A DNA stretch of 64,000 bases. Origin: Paenibacillus_L residui. GTDB taxonomy: Bacteria; Bacillota; Bacilli; Paenibacillales; NBRC-103111. The position numbers were made by a program, and so were the translations under genes. The stretch is taken from assembly GCF_042677205.1 (NCBI RefSeq), contig NZ_JBHTIU010000048.1, positions 30,367-94,366 on the forward strand, given 5' to 3'. Below are positions 52,265 through 60,610 of the stretch, piece by piece. Numbering within the stretch: the stretch's first letter is position 1; every line of letters begins with the position of its first letter. A model generated the notes under the pieces. That model ran no database searches, had not been told where the DNA came from, and saw nothing but the letters and a program-made list of their open reading frames with translations.

Positions 52265-53473
52265 CTATAATGATTTTTCTTTCCAGGCTTCATATTGCTC
52301 GCGGAAGCGTGCCGGCCATCCGGATTCCTCAAGCCCGAACTGGGAGAGAAAGGCGAACACCCAGCGCTCTATGCCGAAACCGACGCATCCCGTTACCGCG
52401 TTGCGCTTGCCGACCTTAATATTAAAGGCGCTGCCGAAGGTATTGCTGTGGAAGTTGACCGAGCTGCATGCGATCGACTTGTTTAAATAAGGAATGGTGA
52501 GCCGAAGCTCATACTTCATTTCCTGATTGCGCTGGAAGGAGGCTTTCACTTGAAAATCGTTCGTGAAGAAAGGATCGTTAGCGACCTCGAGGTAGCTGTC
52601 AACCTCCCACTCCCGGGCCAAATCCTGAATATATTCCAGGGACTTCAAGCGATTCTCCTTGACGTAGTCCGGTTTGCCGACGAATACAATCTCCCTCATG
52701 CTGAAATCCAGAAGCCTTCCGAAATCGGTATGGTTCCTGGATTCGAACCGGTGACACTTCGATATGGCTGTAACCGCCAATCCGTCTCCTTCGATGGTTT
52801 CTCCTTGAAGCCCTTCATAGCAGTGATAGCAGGTGGACGGATTCATAGCGAACCTGGGCTTGGGCATATTAGCATCCAACGCGAGCGGGGCATCCTGCTT
52901 CCACCCGCCGGCTTCGCGAACCGATTGGGAGAAGCCTTCAATAACATCCAGGTCTTCACGCAGGTGGGTCAGAAAATGAATATGCTCCGGAAAGGAGGTA
53001 AAGTGGTTCGTCTTATTCAGAGTATCGCAATGAATAACGGCCGGGTAAGATTCCTCCGTGACACCGAACGGCTTCGCCACCTTCGTCACAAAGGCATAGT
53101 CCATAAATCTCATCAAACTGGAGAAGGGCTCGCGGAAGATAAACAAGCCGGGCTCCAGCACCTTGATCGTCTTGGCCTGGACAAGCTCTGCGATGATATC
53201 TCCGTTGTAAGGAAGAGGACCGCGGTTTTCGAACAGGCGGTTTTCCTTGAAGCCGAAGTCCCCTTTCGAGAAACGCTCGATCAACCGCTCCAGCCGCTCG
53301 GCAATCACATCATTACCAAGCGGAGAGTGGTGTACAAGAAGCAGCTCTTGACGAGCCTCGTCCAGACGAATTTCTTCAATATGCTCATCTACAAAAGCGG
53401 AAGCGTATTTTAGCTGTCCGTACTGGCCCGGGTCTAACCGTTTCAGTGATACGATGCATTCCATTTCGCTCAC
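52265..53473 (-). CDS. amino acid:[carrier protein] ligase (class II aaRS-like)
   Basis: Protein of 402 residues. The catalytic core resembles atypical seryl-tRNA synthetases: motif 2-like CHRFESRN (240-247) and motif 3 GFGIERW (365-371). It lacks a tRNA-binding arm. Cys215, Glu261 and Cys363 have spacing compatible with the zinc-binding Cys/Glu/Cys triad of aa:CP ligases, which load small amino acids such as glycine or alanine onto the phosphopantetheine of a carrier protein. The adjacent gene encodes such a carrier. An N-terminal extension precedes the core. The start is GTG overlapping the carrier stop, or ATG at 53464. It replaces DltA in this operon. Confidence 0.85.
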   Translation of the reverse strand: MSEMECIVSLKRLDPGQYGQLKYASAFVDEHIEEIRLDEARQELLLVHHSPLGNDVIAERLERLIERFSKGDFGFKENRLFENRGPLPYNGDIIAELVQAKTIKVLEPGLFIFREPFSSLMRFMDYAFVTKVAKPFGVTEESYPAVIHCDTLNKTNHFTSFPEHIHFLTHLREDLDVIEGFSQSVREAGGWKQDAPLALDANMPKPRFAMNPSTCYHCYEGLQGETIEGDGLAVTAISKCHRFESRNHTDFGRLLDFSMREIVFVGKPDYVKENRLKSLEYIQDLAREWEVDSYLEVANDPFFTNDFQVKASFQRNQEMKYELRLTIPYLNKSIACSSVNFHSNTFGSAFNIKVGKRNAVTGCVGFGIERWVFAFLSQFGLEESGWPARFREQYEAWKEKSL

Positions 53474-53721
53474 CCCGCTAGTTTATTGTGGATAAATTCG
53501 GCAATTTCATTAATGGTGTTCAAAGGGTACAGCATCAGGTCTTGATTGGTCACTTCGATTCCGTATTTTTTCTCAATATGGGCAATAAGAGCGGTAGCCC
53601 CGATCGAGTCGATGAACCCGTAGTCGAATAGATGAACATCAACCGTAAACTCATCGTCGTCCGGATCGATTTCATAGCGTTCGCGAATATGCTCTTCCAA
53701 GTGGCGGACGATTTCTTCCAT
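53470..53721 (-). CDS. acyl/aminoacyl carrier protein (DltC-like)
   Basis: Protein of 83 residues, acidic, four-helix ACP fold. Ser39 in DYGFIDSIGA is the expected 4'-phosphopantetheine site. AGGAGGAA precedes the ATG. It is followed directly (overlapping stop and start) by the aa:CP ligase, its likely loader, and sits in a Dlt-like operon. A role in fatty acid synthesis is unlikely given the context. Confidence 0.88.
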   Translation of the reverse strand: MEEIVRHLEEHIRERYEIDPDDDEFTVDVHLFDYGFIDSIGATALIAHIEKKYGIEVTNQDLMLYPLNTINEIAEFIHNKLAG

Positions 53722-53753
53722 ATCAGTTCCTCCTGATTAATAAGAATGGGTTC

Positions 53754-56700
53754 TTACTCCCACCGAACGATGATCTCAGAGGCATCACCGTATCGGGTAA
53801 TGGTATAAGTATGTGCTTCAGCATCTTCTTCCAGCTTCAAATCGTTTCCTTCGAACTGTACGGGCACAGGGCTGTACAGCTTGAATTGCTGCATTCCGGC
53901 CTCCAGCAGCTTGATGGTCCATTGCTTCTCTCCTTTGTCGATCTGAAGGGGAACATTGGCCCGAATCAGATGGACCGGGTCGCTCTCCCAACTGATCTGA
54001 AGCTTGGTCGGCCGGCTCAGCCCGGTGTAGAGGGTGCCGTCCTTGCTGTAGAAAATATCGGAATCGACCTTCAGCGGATGTCCCGCCAACGACGAGCCGG
54101 ATTCAATCCGGACCCCGAGCGTATCCCGGTAAGCCCCGGCCTGAGACGGGATTCCGGAAGAATCGGCCGTGATTTGCAGCGTTCGGTGAACGCCCTTGCC
54201 GAGAGTATCCTTGATCCGGTCCAGCAGGTACATTCCCCACGATTGGCGAACCTCCACCCGGGCCGTCAACGTCGCGAGGAAGGAGCGGGCCATCTGCGGC
54301 TCGGAGACGAAATTATAATCGTGCTCGGTCCGAACCCGATCGAAATATTGGACGAATTTCTCGAAATTCGCTTTCTTTCCTTCGAAGTACTCAATATGCT
54401 CCATATAGTTGATCGGCATGTCCAACTGAATAATCGATTGATAGATATCCAGAGTAGAGGACGCCGAGCTGCTATCGTAGATGGGAGAAGGTGTATACAG
54501 CACCATCGGATGCTTCAGCTCCGGATCCATCAACAGGAAAGGCACTCCCCACATATAGTCGAGATACGAGCGGGGATCGCTGGGCACGAAGGAAGGCCTG
54601 AATCCGAAATTAAACCAGATGTCCTGATGGTTCTCGTTGCGCAGCGTCTGCAGCCTGTCCGGATGGTTAATTCTCCAGGTATGCTGGTTGGTCCCGGTAT
54701 CTGTCCACGGAATGCCGAGCTTGTCGAAAGCTTTGCGGTGCAGCTCGAGCTCCAGCTTCTCCTGTTCATCGCTAATAAAATTATGAAAGAACACGTGCGG
54801 ATACAGTTCTAAATGATTTTCCCGGGCATATTGTAAAAACTGCTGCAGCTCATCGGCGTATGGAAAATCGGGATCGTCGATGGTCACCGGAATACCGAAT
54901 TCCACTTGGCCGACGAGCAGATCGTCTATGCCGTCTCCGTTAATATCATACCATAGTGGTACGGAATTATGGCCTCCGACCAAGGCGTGATTGCCGGCCG
55001 GATTCAGCTTGTCGCCGACCAGTGGTCCTTGGGCGGTCCAATGATCTCCATCACGCACGAACAGCTTGATGTCTCCTTCATTGCTGCCGACCAGCAGGTC
55101 CAGCCGGCCGTCGCCGCTCATATCGCGGAGCGCAGGCGCCGCGAACCGGTCGACCGCGCTCACGAGCACCTCGCCGCGCTCGAACCGCAGCGGCTCTCCG
55201 GCGATGCCGCGATACCGGCGGACGTCGCCGTTCCCATCCCCGACAACCAGGTCGGGGATGCCGTCACCGTCGACGTCCCCCCAGGCCGGCGCCGCGTAGG
55301 ACGCGACGACGAGCGGGGCGCCGCCTGCCATCACCGGCGTGGGCGGTGCGAAAGTGCCGTTTCCTTGGTTCAAGGAAACGAACACCGCACCGTGCTCATC
55401 GCCGATGAGCAGGTCGGGGCGCCCGTCGCCGTCGACGTCCGCCGCGGCGATCGCGGCATAGCCGGAGGCGCGGAGCGGTTCGCCGCTCGGCGTGAGCAGC
55501 GGCTCCGGCGCGCCGAAGACGGCGGGCGGCTCAAGCCCGGGCGGCAGCGGCTGGTAGTCGTAAGCGTCCGGGTTCATCCCTTCGTTGGGATACCGGTAGA
55601 TGAACCCGTCGGCGCTGCCGACCAGCAGGTCCGCCCGCCCGCTGCCGTCAAGGTCGGCGAAGGCCGGATACGCGCGGTAAGGAAGCTCGATCGGCTCCGA
55701 AAGCTGGACATATTTCGGGTATTGGGCGAGCTTCAACGGCTTGCCTTCGCTCAATAGCTTCGCTCCGCTCCCGTAGAAGGAGTTCACGTATTCTCCGATG
55801 AACTCTGGCTTCTCCTGGGTGCCCTTATTGATGTGAATATTGATAGATTCCCACCATTGCCCCCAATCATAGGAGCCGCGAACGACCGAGAACGAAGGAA
55901 GCATGTTGTACTGCTTAAGCATTTCCGTCCATTGAATAGCCTCGAGATCGCGGAAAGCGGGCAGCGCTTCGTAATGGTTCTGGAAGGCCATGGCCGGGCG
56001 CCCGTACGGTCCCAATACTTTAGTGATGGAGTAGCCGTACTTTTCCTTACTTATATAAGAAAGAAATTGTCCCCGAAGCTCGTAATTGGCCGCGGCGAAC
56101 GAGAACTGAAAATAGGGCTCCACGGGAAGCCGGTAGCGGTTGAAATAGGCGGTCCCGTCCTCCGTCGAAGGGCCGTTATATTGTGCGGCCAACTGCTCGA
56201 ATCCGGCTTGCGGATCCATGCCGCTCTGCAGATCGAAGCCGGTAATGAAATACCGGTTCGGCAGGAAAGCGCTGGTCAGCAGGACCGAGCCTTGATCCAC
56301 ATGATTCAGCGTCATGACCGGAACCTCATTCAAGGTTACGATCGTCTCCGCAGTGCTTGGAACGAGGCCGTATCCCCAGGCAAAGCCGGGAAGCCTGTCC
56401 ATTCCGGAATGATTCAGGAAATTATCCGCGTATAAGCGGAACACCGTCTGCATCCCGCGGATAGATTCCGTCACCTCAGGATATTGGAACTGCGGGGCGG
56501 TATTCTCGGGAAGCTCGACCAACTGCTCCGCACCCAGGAACTCTGGCGGAAACTCTGCGGCAAACCCGTTCTCCAGAAACAGGTGGCCTCCCTGACGGAC
56601 ATAATCCATTAACGCTTCCTTCTTGGCTTGCAGAGATTCCGATTTTAACAAATGAACATCTAAATAAATAGCATCAAATTTAGCTAACTGTTTGGAGCTT

Positions 56701-56903
56701 AGGTCCGATAACCCGCGCTGCTCCACCCGGACATTCGCAGCTAGCGTCTGTTCGAAATTACCCCAGGCGGACAAATCCGTATCGCTGCCGTTTGTCGCAT
56801 ACAGCAGACGGACCTCCTCCACGCGATTAATAAAAAAAAGAGCGGCAATGAGGATGACCAGAACACTGCCGACAACTGCAATGATTCGTAAAAAGGATTT
56901 CAC
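53754..56903 (-). CDS. large membrane-anchored FG-GAP/VCBS repeat protein
   Basis: Protein of 1049 residues from the GTG at 56903 (GGAGGAAAC upstream; promoter TATAAT at 56938-56943, so starts further upstream are excluded). An N-terminal anchor (FLRIIAVVGSVLVILIAALFF) is followed by a ThuA/glutamine-amidotransferase-like stretch (about 30-170). Residues about 400-660 hold five FG-GAP repeats with calcium-loop motifs DVDGDGRPDLLIG, DVDGDGIPDLVVG, DMSGDGRLDLLVG and alike. The C-terminal 350 residues recall polysaccharide deacetylase folds, without firm motifs. It heads the Dlt-like operon and may bind or process the polymer that is aminoacylated. DNA for the repeats is strikingly GC-rich (55060-55640). 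Confidence 0.75.
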   Translation of the reverse strand: MKSFLRIIAVVGSVLVILIAALFFINRVEEVRLLYATNGSDTDLSAWGNFEQTLAANVRVEQRGLSDLSSKQLAKFDAIYLDVHLLKSESLQAKKEALMDYVRQGGHLFLENGFAAEFPPEFLGAEQLVELPENTAPQFQYPEVTESIRGMQTVFRLYADNFLNHSGMDRLPGFAWGYGLVPSTAETIVTLNEVPVMTLNHVDQGSVLLTSAFLPNRYFITGFDLQSGMDPQAGFEQLAAQYNGPSTEDGTAYFNRYRLPVEPYFQFSFAAANYELRGQFLSYISKEKYGYSITKVLGPYGRPAMAFQNHYEALPAFRDLEAIQWTEMLKQYNMLPSFSVVRGSYDWGQWWESINIHINKGTQEKPEFIGEYVNSFYGSGAKLLSEGKPLKLAQYPKYVQLSEPIELPYRAYPAFADLDGSGRADLLVGSADGFIYRYPNEGMNPDAYDYQPLPPGLEPPAVFGAPEPLLTPSGEPLRASGYAAIAAADVDGDGRPDLLIGDEHGAVFVSLNQGNGTFAPPTPVMAGGAPLVVASYAAPAWGDVDGDGIPDLVVGDGNGDVRRYRGIAGEPLRFERGEVLVSAVDRFAAPALRDMSGDGRLDLLVGSNEGDIKLFVRDGDHWTAQGPLVGDKLNPAGNHALVGGHNSVPLWYDINGDGIDDLLVGQVEFGIPVTIDDPDFPYADELQQFLQYARENHLELYPHVFFHNFISDEQEKLELELHRKAFDKLGIPWTDTGTNQHTWRINHPDRLQTLRNENHQDIWFNFGFRPSFVPSDPRSYLDYMWGVPFLLMDPELKHPMVLYTPSPIYDSSSASSTLDIYQSIIQLDMPINYMEHIEYFEGKKANFEKFVQYFDRVRTEHDYNFVSEPQMARSFLATLTARVEVRQSWGMYLLDRIKDTLGKGVHRTLQITADSSGIPSQAGAYRDTLGVRIESGSSLAGHPLKVDSDIFYSKDGTLYTGLSRPTKLQISWESDPVHLIRANVPLQIDKGEKQWTIKLLEAGMQQFKLYSPVPVQFEGNDLKLEEDAEAHTYTITRYGDASEIIVRWE

Positions 56904-56937
56904 GGGAGTTTCCTCCGTCTCTAAAATGTCACAAGTC

Positions 56938-56966
56938 ATTATAGCATTTTTCGCGAACATTGTTAA
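56938..56966 (-). promoter_or_regulatory. sigma-A promoter of the Dlt-like operon
   Basis: On the minus strand: TTAACA (56961-56966), 17-nt spacer, TATAAT (56938-56943), about 35 nt before the GTG of the FG-GAP gene. It fixes the start codon of that gene. Confidence 0.75.
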
Positions 56967-57134
56967 CAAACGTCGAATAGAGGCGGTAACGGATGAGAGG
57001 AAGAGCAATGGGGGAATAATGACAATAAACTTTGTAACATTTTCGTAATAGGTGGAACGAAATCCATCCTGCTGCCGTCTATATTAGTAACATGGCAGGG
57101 AGTTTGAAAGGAAGTCATAAGGGGGCTTATTGAA

Positions 57135-57719
57135 ATGAAAAAGATGGTCGCGTCTGTCGCAATCATGTCGGCATTGATTATATCGTCAATCGGAGCAGCC
57201 AAGGCGGCCGGATGGATGGAAGCATATCGTCCTTATCCGGCGGTAATCGGAGCCCTGGGCGTTGAGGCGGGAGAAACGATCGGGGTTGTTAACAACCTGC
57301 CCCAAGCGGTCAACAGAATGCCGTCTGACCGGATCGCATCCGAAGCCCCCTTTAATATAGCAGGACCGGACGACCTTAAGAAGATGGTACAGCTCGGCAT
57401 GGCCAGAGAAGAAGTTCAGAAGCGGCTGGGACCGGCTTACGCCGAATTTTCCAACAATCTGGACGGTACACCGGTCTCAAGGTATGATCTGGTTCACGGA
57501 GCCCTGCTTTCGCCGGACGGTTCAACGATTAATGGGGATGAGGTCGATATAGAAGGGCTGAAGAAAGGTGCACTGCAAGCCCAGTTGTATATAAATTGGA
57601 ATGCGGAGGGAACCCGGGTCAGCCGGTTTACGGTGTTTTATTCCGACAATGACCGGGCGGTAGTAGAATATCGCGTATTCTCGGATGGGCAGATCAGAGA
57701 GATGAAGATTTCCGGGTAA
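57135..57719 (+). CDS. secreted hypothetical protein
   Basis: Protein of 194 residues with a clear signal peptide (MKKMVASVAIMSALIISSIGAAKAAG). The mature part contains DDLKKMVQLGMAREEVQKRLGPAYAEF, a short motif reminiscent of BamE/SmpA-type domains, followed by a beta-rich half. I do not recognise the family firmly. It is transcribed away from the Dlt-like operon. AAGGGGGC precedes the ATG. An operon-like neighbour is lacking. Confidence 0.7.
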   Translation: MKKMVASVAIMSALIISSIGAAKAAGWMEAYRPYPAVIGALGVEAGETIGVVNNLPQAVNRMPSDRIASEAPFNIAGPDDLKKMVQLGMAREEVQKRLGPAYAEFSNNLDGTPVSRYDLVHGALLSPDGSTINGDEVDIEGLKKGALQAQLYINWNAEGTRVSRFTVFYSDNDRAVVEYRVFSDGQIREMKISG

Positions 57720-57834
57720 ATGGCTGCAGGTTGAGCATTGAAGGACTAAGTTGTGCCATTGTAATTCGGTGATCTGAGAAGCTTGACGGGAAGATTTCGA
57801 GCGGCCACGTGTAATATCAGGGCCATGAGAATAC

Positions 57835-57870
57835 AAAAACACGCTAACTGTTCAGGCAGCAGCGTGTTTA
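57835..57870 (-). terminator. terminator of the gene at 57894
   Basis: On the minus strand: AAACACGCT, 15-nt loop, AGCGTGTTTTTGT. Confidence 0.75.
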
Positions 57871-57893
57871 TAATGACCGATAGCCGGACAAGT

Positions 57894-58388
57894 CTAGTTT
57901 TTCTTCGTAAATAATTGTTTATCGAAAAAGACGAGAAAAGCGAATAACAGCATTCCGATCAGAAGAACCGTCCCTCCGCCGATGAATAATCCGGTTGTGA
58001 AGCCGTTGTAGGCTTTGTTGTACAGCAGCATGCCCAGGGGCAGCAGCATGGCGCCGAGCATGGAAAGTATGGCCTGGACCTTAGCCAGCTTGAGCTTCTG
58101 CGGCTCGGGAAAAACATAATAGAAAATTCCATATGCAAATAACGACAGCCATCCTACCACAAGAATATGCGAATGCACCGGAATAAAAGAATAGTCCTTA
58201 CGCCCGGCCATGTCCGATCCGAGTAAGGCTCCCATAACGGAAAAAACCACCGCCACGCGAATCATCCACTTACTGTAAGTTATCATCGCTTGATCGACTC
58301 CATTTCCATATAGCTCGTGTCTATATCTATCCGTATTCTCGGTCTCAATATTTCCAAGCGGAGCGCGTCTCTTTCGATTCGCTGTCAT
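57894..58388 (-). CDS. four-helix membrane protein, cytochrome oxidase-like
   Basis: Protein of up to 164 residues with four membrane helices. The second contains HSHILVVGWLSLFAYGIFYYVF, a histidine-bearing helix like that of heme-copper oxidase subunit I or NnrS-type proteins. Small proteins of this type occur in Bacillales, often annotated as cytochrome c oxidase, but they are too short to be an oxidase. The start is uncertain; an internal ATG at residue 35 (MITYSKWMIRV) is also possible. No respiratory gene is nearby. Confidence 0.65.
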   Translation of the reverse strand: MTANRKRRAPLGNIETENTDRYRHELYGNGVDQAMITYSKWMIRVAVVFSVMGALLGSDMAGRKDYSFIPVHSHILVVGWLSLFAYGIFYYVFPEPQKLKLAKVQAILSMLGAMLLPLGMLLYNKAYNGFTTGLFIGGGTVLLIGMLLFAFLVFFDKQLFTKKN

Positions 58389-58418
58389 TCTTATATCAGG
58401 TCCAATACCCTGACCCTA

Positions 58419-58646
58419 TCATTCAATGCGGAAATCGCATTCTTCCCTCAAATAATATTCCTTGCTGTTTCGGGCGTCGGCAAAGCGAATGACGACGCAG
58501 TCCGGAGTGATCTTCTCAATAATCCCCCCCTCATCCAATAAAGCATATATGTCATCCGCTGTTTTAGTCCACACGGATACTTTGCGTTGAAGCAGAGCTG
58601 CTGCAAACAATTCCATGTCTGTAGTCAGCGATTTAAAACTGTACAT
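58419..58646 (-). CDS. small hypothetical protein
   Basis: Protein of 75 residues (MYSFKSLTTDMELFAAALL...) with no membrane segment. GAGGTGA lies 5 nt before the ATG at 58646, which makes translation likely. I do not recognise a family. It lies between a membrane protein gene and a divergent ABC transporter operon. Confidence 0.55.
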   Translation of the reverse strand: MYSFKSLTTDMELFAAALLQRKVSVWTKTADDIYALLDEGGIIEKITPDCVVIRFADARNSKEYYLREECDFRIE

Positions 58647-58860
58647 TGCGGTCACCTCTAACTCATTAGTTCGCCAAGAGTCGATCAGTTCCTTCCGTGC
58701 TCCGTAAAAGTTGCGAAAAAATATTTATGAGCTTTGACACAAAATTGACACATCTTTTTAAGCTTAGATTTAGGAGAAATTAAGGTTTGTTTATTGTTCT
58801 CCTTTTATATTCGGTTTGTATTTGCTCGAAGGAAGTTCAAATGACAGGGGAGGGTTACTG

Positions 58861-59901
58861 GTGCTCGAAGTAAATCGGGTTAGCAAGATATATGAAAATC
58901 GCAGAGGTGTCCATGAAATAGATTTTACGATGAACCGGGGAGAAATCGTCGGATTCCTGGGGCCTAACGGAGCAGGCAAAACGACCACGATGAGGATGAT
59001 CACCGGTTACTTGAATCCGACTTCAGGAAGCATCCGAATCGACGGGCAATCCATGGCGGACCATCCCAGGAAGGTTAGACGTAAAATCGGATATTTGCCG
59101 GAGACACCCCCCCTTTACCCGGAAATGTCCGTGGCTGCTTACTTGAAATTTGTAGCCGATCTGCGGGAAATCCCCCGTCAGGAGCAGAAGGCCCGGATCG
59201 GCGAGGTGGTAGACAAACTGGGACTGCAGGGCAGAGAGAAGCAAATCATTCGCAGCCTGTCCAAGGGCTACAAGCAGCGTGTCGGATTGGCGCAAGCCAT
59301 TTTGCATAAGCCGGACCTGCTTATTTTGGATGAACCGACTTCGGGTCTGGATCCCAATCAAATTATTGAGATTCGCGAATTAATCCGTGAATTGGGGGAG
59401 AACCATACGGTGCTGCTGAGCACCCACATTCTGCCGGAAGTGAATGCGATCTGCAACCGGGTGCTGATTATCAATCAAGGCAAGGTCGTGCTTGATGATC
59501 GGCCCGACCAGATCGCTCACTCGATGGGACAAGCCTTCCAAGTAAAGCTGGAGATAAGAGGGCCGCTTGATCGCGTTAGAGAAGAATTGGAACGGATGGA
59601 AGAAGTGGAAACGGTGCAAGTCATCAACGATAAGGCTGCCGGGGAAGAACAGGAGGCCGCGGTTCAACTCCTGGTTTCCTCCAGAGATCGCGAGGATATT
59701 CGGGAAGGGCTCTTCTTCCGGATGGCCGCTCTGGGCTATCCCATTGTAGAGATGCGCAGAGAAAGCTTGAGTCTGGAAGATATTTTCGTCAAGCTTACGA
59801 CCGAGGAAGACGGTTCGGGCGAGAATGCCGGCGATCAGATCGGCCGGACAGAGGATGCGCCGGAATCGGAGTCGGAGGTGAATGACAATGAGAAAAATTA
59901 G
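58861..59901 (+). CDS. ABC transporter ATPase (GldA type)
   Basis: Protein of 346 residues. ATP-binding subunit of an ABC-2 type exporter: Walker A GPNGAGKTTT, signature RSLSKGYKQRVGLAQA, Walker B LLILDEPTSGLDPNQ. The C-terminal about 110 residues form the regulatory extension common in this group. GTG at 58861 has GGGGAGGG at good spacing; the upstream in-frame region has none. It starts a four-gene operon (GldA, GldF, GldG and DUF4340 types) with overlapping ends. About 205 nt before it contain a weak TTGACA-type promoter at best. Confidence 0.88.
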   Translation: MLEVNRVSKIYENRRGVHEIDFTMNRGEIVGFLGPNGAGKTTTMRMITGYLNPTSGSIRIDGQSMADHPRKVRRKIGYLPETPPLYPEMSVAAYLKFVADLREIPRQEQKARIGEVVDKLGLQGREKQIIRSLSKGYKQRVGLAQAILHKPDLLILDEPTSGLDPNQIIEIRELIRELGENHTVLLSTHILPEVNAICNRVLIINQGKVVLDDRPDQIAHSMGQAFQVKLEIRGPLDRVREELERMEEVETVQVINDKAAGEEQEAAVQLLVSSRDREDIREGLFFRMAALGYPIVEMRRESLSLEDIFVKLTTEEDGSGENAGDQIGRTEDAPESESEVNDNEKN

Positions 59902-60598
59902 TGCCATTTGCCGTAAGGAGCTGCAAATGTATTTTTATTCACCTACCGCTTATGTAGCGTTTGCGTTTTATTTTCTGGTCAGCGGTCTGATGTTCAGTCT
60001 GGATTTCCTTAGTTTTCCGATTGTGGACGTAAGGCCTTTGTTAGGCAGCCTTCTCATTGTCTACTTGTTCACTGTTCCGCTCTTGACCATGAGACTGGTT
60101 TCCGATGAGCTGCGGCAGGGGACGGATGAGCTTCTCCTTACTTCTCCGGCCTCCGTATGGGAAATTGTACTGGGCAAATATGCGGCCGCTTTGACCGTGC
60201 AGCTGGTTCTCGTGGTCGGTGCGCTGATCTATCCTCTTATTCTGTCTGCCTTTGGAGACCTGGATCAGCCGGTACTATGGCTAACCTATTTAAGCCTGTT
60301 CCTGTTGGGGGCAGCTATGATGGCTGTCGGACTGTTCGCTTCCACCTTGTCCTCTCATCAAATGGTGGCGGGGATTATCGGGTTCGCGATGCTCCTCGGT
60401 CTATGGATGATCGATTGGATCGGAGAAAGCTTGTTCTATTCCTCCAAGGAATGGTTCGGCCTATTCTCCATCGTCGGCCGGCTGTCCAATTTTAATAAAG
60501 GGGTTTTGGACTGGGCGGATGTGCTGTTTTACGTGACCTTGGCTGCCGTATTCATAGTATTGAGCGTACAAGCGTTGGAAAGAAAGCGCTGGAGATAA
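59888..60598 (+). CDS. ABC-2 type permease (GldF type)
   Basis: Protein of 236 residues with six membrane segments. The start MRKISAICRKELQMYFYSPTAYV and the phrase RLVSDELRQGTDELLLTSPASVWEIVLGK are typical of GldF-like permeases. The ATG at 59888 is 7 nt after GGAGGTG; the ATG at 59882 is too close. Overlaps the ATPase gene end. The cargo is unknown. Confidence 0.87.
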   Translation: MRKISAICRKELQMYFYSPTAYVAFAFYFLVSGLMFSLDFLSFPIVDVRPLLGSLLIVYLFTVPLLTMRLVSDELRQGTDELLLTSPASVWEIVLGKYAAALTVQLVLVVGALIYPLILSAFGDLDQPVLWLTYLSLFLLGAAMMAVGLFASTLSSHQMVAGIIGFAMLLGLWMIDWIGESLFYSSKEWFGLFSIVGRLSNFNKGVLDWADVLFYVTLAAVFIVLSVQALERKRWR

Positions 60599-60610
60599 GG
60601 GGGAAGAACC

